From Pseudomonas sp. GD04091 (GTDB lineage Bacteria > Pseudomonadota > Gammaproteobacteria > Pseudomonadales > Pseudomonadaceae), in contig NZ_JAOEBG010000004.1 in assembly GCF_029836165.1 (NCBI RefSeq), forward strand, positions 1 to 64,000: 64,000 nt of DNA. Reading direction: 5' to 3'. This document shows, piece by piece, positions 16,208 through 28,200 of this stretch. Under the pieces are notes generated by a model that did not search any database, was not told the DNA's origin, and was given only the letters and a program-made list of their open reading frames with translations. Position 1 is the stretch's first letter, and each line of letters opens with the position of its first letter. The translations under genes were made by a program, and so were the position numbers.

Positions 16208-19200
16208 ATGTCGCTCGGCATGCCCCAGCCAGCCCTTTCAGCCACCGCCGTGCAGCGTCGCGGCAAACCTGCCGGCAGCGAACCGATGCTGCTCAAGCCC
16301 CTGGCCCAGGCCATCGCCTTGCTGATGCTGGCGAGCGGTGCCCAGGCCGCCCAGCCGTTCAGCTCGGCGTGGTTCAACGCCAAGGGGGCCTCCGGCGCCC
16401 CGGGCGGCGCCGTCGGTGCGGGTGGGGCAGGGCAGGTGCTGCCAGGGTCGCCACCGCCACTGGCCCAGCAGCAACGGCTGAACCAGCAGTTCCAGCGTTC
16501 GGTGGGCAACCTCAACAACACGGTGGCCGCCATCGCCGCGCAACAGGCGGCTCAGGCCAATGGTCGCACCCTGGCCCAGGTGCAGCCGCAGGTGGTGCCC
16601 AATGGCCTGGGCGAAGGTGGCCTGAAGGTCGACGAGAATCCTCTCACCCAGGGCTGGCTCAACGCCAAGGCGCCACAGCAGAGCCAGGCTGGCGGCAAGA
16701 CCCAGGTGAGCATCGAGCAGACCGCCGACAAGGCCATCCTCAATTGGGAGACCTTCAACGTCGGGCGCGATACCACCGTGCGATTCCAGCAGCAGGCGGA
16801 CTGGGCCGTGCTCAACCGGGTCAATGACCCGAGCGCCCGGCCGAGCCAGATCCACGGCCAGATCGAGGCGCCCGGCACGGTGATGCTGATCAACCGCAAT
16901 GGCGTGGTGTTCAACGGCGCCAGCCAGGTCAACGTGCGCAATCTGGTGGCCGCCGCCGCGCAGATCAGCGACGAGCAGTTCACACAACGTGGCCTCTACG
17001 TCGACAACAACGGCAGCCAGGCCACCTTCACCAATGCCGGCGGCAAGGTGGTGGTCGAGCGTGGCGCGCAGATCAGCACCCAGGAACCGCCCAGCTCCAC
17101 CCAGGGCGGCGGCTATGTACTGTTGCTGGGCAGCGAGGTGGGCAACGACGGGCAGATCATTGCCAGCAAGGGCCAGGCGACCTTGGCGGCGGCTGACGAT
17201 TTCTATATCCGGCGTGGCCAGGGCACCGAGGCAAACCGCTATTCGACCACGCGCGGCAATGAAGTGGCGGGTAGTCTCAAGGCCGGCAGCACGGCCGGCA
17301 CGGTGGTCAACAGCGGCCTGGTTCAAGCCACTGGTGGCGACATCACGCTGACGGGGCACCAGGTCCGCCAGCAGGGCGTGGCGCTGGCCAGCACCTCGGT
17401 GGACCGGCGTGGCAGCATCCACCTGCTCAACGCTGCCAGCGATGCCACCGGCAGCGTCAGCGTCGGTCCAGGCAGTGTCACCGCGGTACTGCTCGACGAC
17501 AGCGCGGCGCTCGACAGCCAGCGCGAAGCCTCGCTGGCGCTGGTCAACGGCATCAACGGCAATCTGGCCACGGGCCGCTTCGACAACCTCAGCACCGTGA
17601 TCGACCGTCCCGAGCAGTCGCGGGTGGAACTGGTCAGTGGTGGCACTGTGCATTTCCAGGACGGCTCGCTGACCCTGGCCACCGGTGGTCAAGTGGCGGT
17701 GAGCGCCGGTCGGCGCAGCCTGGTCGACGACGGTGCGCGCATCGATGTGTCCGGCGCGCTCGGGGTCAAGGTGGCGATGGAAAGCAACGTCATCAAGGTC
17801 AATGTCCAGGGCAACGAGCAGCGCGACGCTGCCGGCAACCGCGACAAGGGCGGACTGATCAACAGCGATGTGTGGGTCGACGTGCGCGAGCTGGTGCACG
17901 TGGCGGCCGGCGTCAATGGTCATGCCAGCGACCGCTGGTACACCGCCGGCGGCCTGCTGGAAGTGGGGGGCTACCTGGGCACGCGCAACCACAGCGTGGG
18001 CGAGTGGATGGCCCAGGGCGGTACCGTGACTTTCACGGGCCAGGACCTGGTCACCCGCGGCGGCGCCGAGATCAACCTGTCCGGTGGTACCCTGGCGGTG
18101 CAGGACGGCGTGGTGCGGCAAACCTGGCTGCGCGGCGAGGACGGGCGTCTGTACGAATTGTCCCGGGCGCCGGGCGATCTGCTCTACAGCGGTATTTACC
18201 AAGGTTTCGAGGACAGTTCGGCGCGCTGGAACCAGACCCGCCTGTTCTACAACCCGCTGATCGCGCCGCAACAACGCTTCGAACAGGGCTACACGGTCGG
18301 CCGCGATGCCGGCAGTCTGGTGGTGGCCACCCAGAGCGCGTTGCTCGACGGCTTGCTGCTTGGCCAGACCTGGCAGGACGAGCGTCAGGTCCAGGCGCCG
18401 GTGGCCGGCCTGGATGGCTACAAGCAGCTGCACAGTGCCCGCGCCCGTGGCGCTCAACTGGTCATCGGCCAACAGCTGCCGGGCTATCTCAGCGACAAGA
18501 AGGGCCTGGCGTTCAGCTTGAGCCCCATGTTGCGCCAGGTGGCCTTGACCGCCGGCAGCCGTGGCGCCAGTGCCGACGTGCAGTTGCTCGCCCCGTTGGC
18601 GGACGAGCGACGCGGGCGGCTGGTATTGGACAGCGACCTGCTCAACGCTTTCGCGCTGGGGGGGTTGACCGTGGCCGCCAGTGAGTCGGTCCAGGTCGAC
18701 GACGCGCTGCGCCTGGCCAATGGCGGCCAGTTGAATCTTTACGCGCCAGAGGTGCGGATCGCTGCCGACCTGACGGCCAAGGGCGGGCAGATGGCGCTGG
18801 GCGATGTAATGCGCCAGCGCGATGGCGCCGACCTGCGGGATGTCGCGCTGGCCACGCCGAGCGGCTTGCGCGCGCAGGTGCTGATCGGCGATGGCGTGCG
18901 CCTGGATGTCGGCGGTGCGCGCAGCGACCGCAACCTCACCGAAGCCATGGCCTGGCGCAACGCGGGCAGCCTGTCGCTGCGCAGCACCGGCGACGTGCTG
19001 CTGGGGCAGGGCAGCGTGCTGGAGGTGTCCGGTGGCGTGGTGCGCGGCGAGCGCAACCAGCTGAGCGGCGGCAACGGCGGTAACCTGACCTTGCATGCCG
19101 GCGTGTTCGACACCGGTGGCAACGGGCGTCTGCAATTGGCGGGTGAGCTGCGTGGCTATGGCAGCGACGCTGCCGGTACCCTCGACCTGCAGGGCGATCG

Positions 19201-22200
19201 CGTGCGCATCGGCGGCATCGCCGATGGCAACGCCGTGCACCTCGGTGAGGAGCTGTTCACCCGTGGCTTTGCCCATTACGCCGTGCGCGGCATTCACCAG
19301 TTGACCGTGGCCGAAGGCGTCCAGTTACAGGTCGCGCGGCCGGTGGAGATGCTTGATGCTGGTCTGCCGGTCAGCGACCAGGCGACCTTGTGGTTGCCAC
19401 CGCAGGTACGCGAGAACCCGATCAAGGGCGAGCTGGGGCTGCGTGGCGGTGCCAGCCTGAGCCTCGTCGCCGGTGACACCCGCCTTGCCCAGGTGGATCG
19501 CGAGGCGGCGTTGCTGGAGGTACGGCCTGGCGCCAGCATCCGTGTCGATGCGCTGCAGTCGATCGCCCTGAGCAGCACCGCGCAGTTGAACATGGACGGT
19601 TCGCTGTTGGCCGCCGGTGGCAAGGTGAGCCTGTTGCAGGCGCTGCCCGAATCCGTCGCCACCGGGATCCAGGAAAGCCTTCATAGCCGCTCGATCCGTC
19701 TGGGCGCCGACGCCTTGATCGATGTCTCCGGCCAGGCGCTCACGGCCCTGGACGGCCAGGGGCGACGCTACGGCCGGGTGACCGCCGGCGGCAGCATCGT
19801 CGTCGGCGGGCAGATCGACCACGCCAAGGGCGTCAGTGACGGCGCCTACCTGTTCGTCGATGTGGCGCGTGGCGCCCGCCTTCGCGCCGATGGCGCCAGC
19901 GCGGTGCTGGACATCCGAGGCCAGGAGCCATTGCCGATGGCCAGTGCCGGCGGCAGCATCAGCCTGGCCTCCAGCTATGGCCTGCGCCTGGACGGCTCGC
20001 TCAGTGCCATGGCCGGCGGCGCAGGTGCCGTTGGCGGCAGCCTCGGTGTGGCGCTCGATACCGGTCTGTACCGCAAGGACAACTTGGATGATGGCCTGAA
20101 CGTGCCGCGCGAACTGGTGCTCGGCCAGGGGCGCGGCACTGATGACGGGTTGCGCTATGGCCATGCTCGCCTGGATGTGGATGCGGTCGAGCGCGGCGGC
20201 TTCGCCAGCCTGGCACTGCTCAGCGACGGGGTGCTGGCCTTCGACGGGTCGCTGCAGCTGACCCTGGCCCAGGGCCTGCAGTTGTATGCCGGCTCGCTGG
20301 TGCTGGCCGAGGGCGGTGCCGACGACGCCCGCATCCGCCTGCGTGCCCCTTATGTGCGCTTGGCTGGCAGCAATCATCTGGGGGGGGACCTGACCGTGCG
20401 CCCCACCGTCAAGGGCGGGCTGTCGCAGCGGGCGTCCAACGCCCTGCTGCAGGTCGAGGCCAATTTGCTCGAGGTGCGTGACGAACTGAGCCTGGGCGCT
20501 CGCGGCAACCTTGCCCTCAGTGGTGGGCAACAACTGCTGTTCGATCGCCGAGGCTTTGCCCTGACCCGACTGCGCAGTGAAGGCGACATCCGCTTCCTCG
20601 GTCGGGAGATTGCCTCATCGCCGACCGACTTGAGCGGCAATGCCGACCTGGAGCTGCTGGCCGCCCAACTGTATCCGGTGAGCGGCGCCTATGCCCGGGT
20701 GCGGACCACCCAGGATGCCACGCTGCGTGTCGGCCGGGTCGGCGCGGCCACGCCCGATGCACCGTTGTCGGTGTTCGGGCGCCTTCACCTCAGTGCCGGT
20801 TACGTGGAGCAGGGCGGGGTGGTGCGGGCGCCGCTCGGCCAGGTGCAGCTGGGTGATGCCGGCGCGCTCGGGCAGGACGTGCGCCTGCTGCCGGGCAGCA
20901 TCACCTCGGTCAGTGCCGCGGGGCTGCACATGCCTTATGGTGGTACCGTCGATGGCCTGAGCTATCTGTATGACGGCAAACCGGTAGACCTGCTCGGCGG
21001 CAGCGGCGATATCGACCATGGCGTGGTTTTGGCTGGCAAGCGTATCGATGTGCAGGCCGGGGCGCTGATCGACCTGGCCGGCGGCGGCGAACTGACCGGT
21101 GCCGGCTTCGTCTCCGGGCGCGGCGGCTCCACCGACGCCCGTTACCATCCGCTGTTGCAGCTCGATGGCGACGGTCGCCTGGTGTTGCCGTCGGTGGCGA
21201 GCAACCCGGTCTATGCCATCGTACCTGGGCTGGCCGTCGACTATGCGCCGGTGGCCGGCGAGGCAGGCGTGGCCGACCCGGCCATCGGCCAGCGCATCAC
21301 CCTCGACCAGGGCGTTCCGGGGCTGGCGGCGGGCACCTACACCTTGCTGCCGGCCAGCTACGCGCTGTTGCCGGGCGCCTACCGCGTCGAGCTCAACGGC
21401 TTGGCCATGGCGGGCCCGCGCGGCGCAAGCCAGGCCATGCGCAACGGTTCCTGGACCACGTCGGGCAGCCTGTCGGTGGTCAACACCTCCATCCAGCAGC
21501 CATTGCCGGGGCAGGTCATCCTGACTGCCGCCGACACCCTGCGGCGCTATAGCCAGTACAACGAAATGTCCTACGCCAGCTTCGTCAAGGCGGACGCCTT
21601 GGCCAAGGGCGTTCCGCGAGCGGCGCTCGAGGCCGACGGCAAGTGGCTGACCCTGCGCCTGAAGCCCAATGCCGACCCCGAGACCACGTTCCGCTTTGCC
21701 GGTCAGGCCCGTTTCGACGCCGCCCGCGACGGTCGCGGCGGCAGCGTGAGCGTGCTGGGCCTGGATGCCATCGAGATCCTCGCCGATGGCCAGGCCAGCG
21801 ATTGGAACCAGCCCAATCGGGTTGCGCTGCGCGCCAGCGACCTCAGCGCGCTCAAGGCGTCGCGCCTGAGCATCGGCGCGCGCCCGGAGGTGTTGTATGG
21901 CCAGGGTGGCAACATGCTGCGCCTCAAGGAGTCGACCGCGGACATCTTGGTGCGCAGTGGTGCCGAGCTGCGCGGCGGCGAGGTGTTCCTCGCCACCGAT
22001 ACGGCGCGTGGCGCGATCGTCGTCGAGCAAGGGGCCGCGATCATTACCCTGGGCCAAGGCGCGGCGCCGTTCGATGCCAATGACGGCTACTTGATCGACC
22101 CCAATGCCCATAGCCTGCTGGCGCTGTCCAACGGTCGCCTGGACGTGCTGCCATCGGTGGCTGGCGACTTCTTCGCGCCAGGCAGCATACTGATCGGGGG

Positions 22201-25200
22201 CTGCCCGTCGGGCACCTGCGCGGGGGAGACCCGGCTGTATTCGGAGGGCTCGTTGTTCGCCGCGACCGACCGTACCTTCAGCCTCGACGATCAGGTCAGT
22301 TTCGGCACTCGCCACCTCGGCCTGGCGGTGGGGCGGATCAACGTCGGCTCTGCCGACGCACTGGCCGCGGCGGCCAGTGCCGGGGTGCTGGGCCAGGGCT
22401 TGACGCTCAACCAGCAGGTGTTTGACCGCCTGTTCCAGGGGCGCGCGAGCGACGGCATCCCGGGCCTCGAGACCTTGTCGCTGAGCGCGGCGGATTCGCT
22501 GAACTTCTTTGGCGACAGTCGGCTCGACACCTATGACCCACTGACCGGGCGCAACCGGGTACAACAACTGATCCTCGGTACACCGGCCATATACGGCCTG
22601 GGTGAGGCCAGCACGCGCGCGACCATCCGTACCGGCAGCCTGGTGTGGAACGGTGCCCGCACAGCGCCCGGCGCACCCATCGCCGGTGGCGCGGGCAGTG
22701 GCGACGGCGTGCTCGAGCTGCGCGTGGAAGACCTGACCTTCGGCTACGGCCCTGCCAGCCAGCCTGATGGGACCGCCAGTATGAGCCGTCAGACCCTGGG
22801 CTTCAGCCAGGTCGATATCCATGCCAGCCGCCAGGTCACTGCCAATCACACCGGCGCGTTGCAGGTGTATCACCAGCGTGGCGCCTGGCAGCAAGAGGGC
22901 GGCTTCCAGTACAGCGGCGGCAATCTGCTGGTGGACACACCGCTGTGGACAGGCGCCGCCGGGTCGATCAATCGCATCACTGCCGGCGGCCAATTGCGCG
23001 TGACCGGGGGCGGTGGCGTACTGGCCAGCGGCCGCGATGGCGTAGGTGCCGAGCTGGCGCTCAGCGGCCAACAGGTGAGCCTGGACGGCACCTTCAGCCT
23101 GCCCAGCGGCAAGCTGAGCGTCACGGCGCAACAGGATCTGATCCTTGGCGAGCGCGCGCGCATCGACCTGGCCGGGCGCCGTCTGACCTTCAACGACGTG
23201 ACGCAGTACAGCTGGGGCGGCGACCTGCTGCTGAGCAGCACTACGGGAGACATCCGCCAGGCGGGTGGCAGCGTGGTCGACTTCAGCGCCGGCAACAACC
23301 GCGCCGGTCGCCTGAGCGCCACGGCCCTCGGCGGCCAGGTCAGCCTGCAGGGGCAGGTGCTCGGCGCCGCCAGTGGCGACTATGACGCGGGCGGTACGCG
23401 GGTGCCTTATGCCCAGGGTTCGCTGGAGATCCGGGCACGCCAGGTCGACGACTTCGCCGGGCTCAACCAGCGCCTGAATCGCGATCAGATATTTGGGGGG
23501 CGCAGCTTCCAGATCACCCAGGGAGACCTGGTCATCGGCAGCGAGCTCAAGGCTCGCGCGATCAATGTCTCGCTGGATAATGGCCAGTTGACTGTGAGGG
23601 GCACCGTCGATGCCAGCGGCGCCCAGGTCGGCAGCATCCGTCTGGCGGCCAATCGTGGCCTGACCCTGGACAGCGGTGCCGTGCTGGATGCCCATGGCAG
23701 CCTGCTGCGGGTCGACAGCCAGGGCGCGATCATCGATGCGCCGAACCGGGCGGTGATCGAACTTGACAGTGGTGACGGGCGGCTGACGTTGAGCCCCGGC
23801 GCCCGCCTGGATCTGCGCCACGGCACCGCGGCCACCGCTGGCCAGCACGACGGGCGCGCCCGTGGCACGTTGCTGCTCACGGCGCCACGGGTAGGCGGCG
23901 ACATCGCCGGCGATATCGCCATCGATGCCCGTGGCCGCCTGGACATCCTGGGCGCCCAGTCCATCGCCGTGGTCGGCAACCAGCGCTACATCGATGCGCC
24001 CGACGGCGGCAGCGCGGCCAGTGGTCGCCCGTACCAGTACATCGATCAGGCCTACCTCGATGCCAAGCATGCGCGCAACGTGCTGTTCATCAATGCCGCG
24101 CTGGCCAACCGCGACCTGCTGGACAAGCGCCTGGCTGCGCTGAGCGATGCGGCCTACGCCCAGGCCCTGCACCTGCGTCCGGGCCTGGAAATAGCCACCC
24201 GCGACGGCCACACCGACCTGGTGGTGCGCGGCGACCTCGACCTGTCCGGCCATCGCTACGCCAGTCTCGACCCGGCCAAGCCGCAGACCGTGGTCCGTGG
24301 CTCTGGCGAGGTCGGCCACCTGACGCTGCGCGCCGGTGGCAATCTCGAAGTCCACGGCAGCATCAGCGACGGCTTCCTGCCCCCGGAGCTGGCGAGCGGC
24401 AGCGATCGCCTGGATGGTCGTGGCTGGATCCTGGTCCCGGGCACACAGCCGTTCAAGAGCGACCTGGTGATCCCACGCAGCGGTGTCGAGCTGGCTGCCG
24501 GCACACGGTACCCGGCCGGCAGCACGTTGAATTTCGACCTGCCGTTCGCCGATACCTCGCTGCCGGCCAACACGCGCCTGCCGAGCGCGTTGACCTTGGC
24601 CACGGCCCTGACCCTGCCTGCCGGTACCGTGCTCGACGCCGCGGTGCGCGATGCCGCCGGCAATGTGCTGTATGCCGCCGGCAGCCTGCTCGAGCAGGCG
24701 GTGACCCTGGCCGCCGATACCCGGCTGGATGCCGGCAGTCGCCTGCCGGTAAGCGTGGCGGTGCGCGGCGGGGTATGGCGCAAGGGCGTCGCCCTGCCCA
24801 CGGGAGGGCTGACCCAGCGTGGCGCGCTGGCCCTGGCGGTGGGCGCGCTGCTGCCGGCCGGCACCGACGTCAAGCTACCCACGGGGGTGTTCTGGGTAGA
24901 CCTGCGCCAGGAAATAGCGGGTCAGCAAGGGCGCAACTGGGCGCTCGGACGGATGCTGCCGGAGGGTTCGCAATCCTGGTCGATCCGCCTGGTGGCCGGT
25001 GCCGACCTGGACGCCGCGGATAGCCGCATCACCCGCCCAGAGCCCCAGGCCGGCGCGTTGCGCCTGGCCGATCAGCACTACATCGCCACGCGCGTGGTGG
25101 AGACCACCCCGCCGACCATCAGCTATGTCTGGACCAATCAGGCCGTTGGCCGGGTGCCCGGCCAGCCGGTGCCGGCCAACCTCCTGCCGCTGTGTACCGC

Positions 25201-28200
25201 ACGGCCAACCTGGTGCCAGAAGATCGAGACCCCTGGGGGCGTGACCAAGGCCCAGATAACCCCGCAGACCCAGTTGTTCAGTGTGCTGCGCACCGGTACC
25301 GGTGATCTCGAGCTGCTCAGCGCCGGCGACTGGCGGATGGACTCGCTGTATGGCGTCTACACCGCAGGCACTCAGGCCCCAGCCCTGTTGCAACAGGGCA
25401 CAGACCCGCACCAGCTGCCCCGTGGCCTGCAGGCCAACGGCAGCGTGCTTGGCCCCCTGGGCGCGGCCTACGAATCGACCACGGCGCAGTACCGTGCCTG
25501 GTATCCACATCAGGGCGGCAACCTGCTGATTGCCGCCGGCGGCGAGCTGACCGGCAACCTGGTCGGCCCCAAGAGCAACGATCTGGTGACCCGTCGCCAG
25601 ACGCCGTCCGCCGCTGTCGGCAACTGGCTGTGGCGCCAAGGACAGGCCGAGGCAGGCACGCCGGCCGCCTGGTGGCTCAACTTCGGCAGTTTCGCCCAGG
25701 ATCCGGCCAGCAGCGCGGCTTTGCCGTACCTGGTCGGCTTCACGGGCTTGGGCACGCTTGGCGGCGGCAACCTGGACGTTCGCGTGGCAGGCGCGGCCGG
25801 CCTGGTACGGGCCAATGGCGTCGACGTTGTCGCAGTCGAGCGCAGCCAGGGCCTGAACCTGGTGGTTGCCAGCACCGGCCGGGTGACCGCCGATGGCCGC
25901 CTGGTGCAAACCGGTGGTGGCGATCTCGACCTGCGCGTAGGGGGCGGACTGAACCCGGGACTGGCAGCGATGACGGCTGCGGACACCTTGATGGACCTGC
26001 AGGGCACGTTGGTCAACCTGCGTGGCGCCTTGCAGGTGGAGGCGGCCAGCATCGGGCTGCTGCAGTCCATCTATGGCAGCTACGGGGTCGAGCAGGACAA
26101 CAGTGAGTCCCGTGCCTACGACCCCTATACCGCCACCCGGGCTAAGGCCTGGGGGGGCGTCACGCTGATGCCAGGCGACAGCGGCGTGCGTCTGCTCAGC
26201 CGTGGCGATCTGGTGGTGCAGGGGGTGGCTGATCCGGGGCGGGTACCGACGTTCAACAGCACACCGTTCACGTCTGCCAGTGGTGCATGGATGCCGGGGC
26301 GCGGCAACAGTTGGTTCTCACTGTGGACACCCCAGACCTCGGTCGAACTGGTCAGCCTGGGGGGAGACCTGGCGCCGATCGTGCCTAACCGTTCCAGTGT
26401 CGCGACCCGCAACCTGACGATCTATGGCGGTCGTGTGTTCTACCCGACGTCACTCAGTGCCAGTGCGATCAATGGCAGCCTGTACTATGGCGACTCGGTG
26501 CGCAGTTCGGCGGGCCTGGCATCACCGGAAAGCCTGATGACCGCACCCTCGGCCAACACGCGTCTGCAGTTGCTCGCGGGGGATTCGATCTATGCCGGGG
26601 GCTATGCGGTCAGCCAGGCGGGCACCGATGCCTCGGCATTGCCAACGCCGTTGCGCCCGGCTTTCCTGGGCACCAGCACCGGCAACCTCGTGCTGTCGAC
26701 CAACCTGCACGGCGAGCTGCCGCGCAACGTCTGGGACAATCCGCTTTACAGCTTCGGACTCAACACCTATGCCCAAGGCAGCGTGCGGCCGTTGGAGCCG
26801 GTGCGTTTCTATGCCCTGGACGGCGATATTGTCGGTCTCAACACCGGCGAGATCATCGAGTACCCCTTGTTGGGGCGCAAGCTCTACCAGGGCAGCGGGC
26901 CGCTACGGATCATGGCCGGTCGCGACATCGTCAACGCCGGTACGGTGCTGGGTAGCCCGCGCGAGGCCGCCAACGGCCTGGTGGCCGGTGGCGGGGGCGC
27001 CAACCTGTCTCGCGGCAACCTGATCATCCATGGCGACAGCCAGGATGTCTCGCTGGTCAGCGCGGGCCGCGACATCCGCCTGAGCAGTTTCAACGTCGCC
27101 GGCCCCGGTCAGCTCGAGGTGGTCGCCGGGCGCAACCTGTTCCAGTCCGGCCCTGGGGTGGGCTCGACCTACCAGGAGGCGGCGATCACCAGCATCGGCC
27201 GGGTCGGTGGCAGTGGTGGCGGCAATGACGGCGCTTCCATCGCCATCATTGTCGGAGCCGGCAAGCAGGGACCGGATTACGCAGGTCTGCTGACGCGCTA
27301 TCTGGACCCGGAGTCCCTGGCCGATCCTGCCCAGCCACTGAGTGCCCAGTCGGGCAAGGTCGCCAGGGTGTACGGTCAGGAGCTGCTCACCTGGCTGCGC
27401 GAGCGCTTTGCCTTCGATGGCGACGGCGAGGCGGCACGGGCCTACTTCGCCACGCTGCCCGCCGAGCAGCAGCGCATCTTCGCCCGGCAGGTCTATTTCG
27501 CCGAGCTGCGCGCGGGCGGTCGCGAGTACAACGATGCCGATGGCCCGCGCAGCGGTAGCTATCTGCGTGGTCGCCAGGCGATTGCCGCGCTGTTCCCGGA
27601 CAGGGACGTGGCCGGCAACCCGATCAGCTACAGCGGCAACGCGACATTCTATGGCGGGGCCGGCATCCACACCGATTTCGGGGGCGGTATCCAGGTACTG
27701 ACGCCGGGTGGCCAGCAGGTATTCGGTATCGAGGGCGAGGCGCCGCCGTCCTCGGCCGGGGTGATCACCCAGGGCAGTGGCGATATCGAGCTGTATTCAC
27801 AAGGCAGCATCCTGCTCGGCCAGAGCCGGATCATGACCACGTTCGGTGGCTCGATCCTCGGTTGGTCGGCCCAAGGCGATATCAACGCCGGGCGTGGCTC
27901 CAAGACCACGGTGGTCTACACCCCACCCAAGCGCACCTACGACCTGTGGGGCAACGTCGGCCTGGCGCCGAGCGTGCCGAGCACCGGGGCCGGCATCGCC
28001 ACGCTCAATCCGATCGCCGAGGTGCCGCCAGGCGATATCGACCTGATCGCGCCGCTTGGCACCATCGATGCCGGCGAGGCGGGGATTCGCGTCTCGGGCA
28101 ACGTCAATATCGCCGCGCTGCAGGTGGTCAATGCCGCCAACATCCAGGTCCAGGGCGACGCCAAGGGCATGCCGGTGGTGGCTTCGGTGAATACCGGGGC

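Noticed and set aside
16238..19297. Minus-strand frame of about 1000 codons
   Set aside because: Same shadow effect over the exoprotein's TPS domain; composition is Gln/His/Ala-rich nonsense.
20615..24355. Very long minus-strand open frame opposite the giant exoprotein gene
   Set aside because: It is an antisense shadow of GC-rich, repetitive coding sequence; it has no domain, signal or ribosome site, and the plus-strand protein is coherent throughout.
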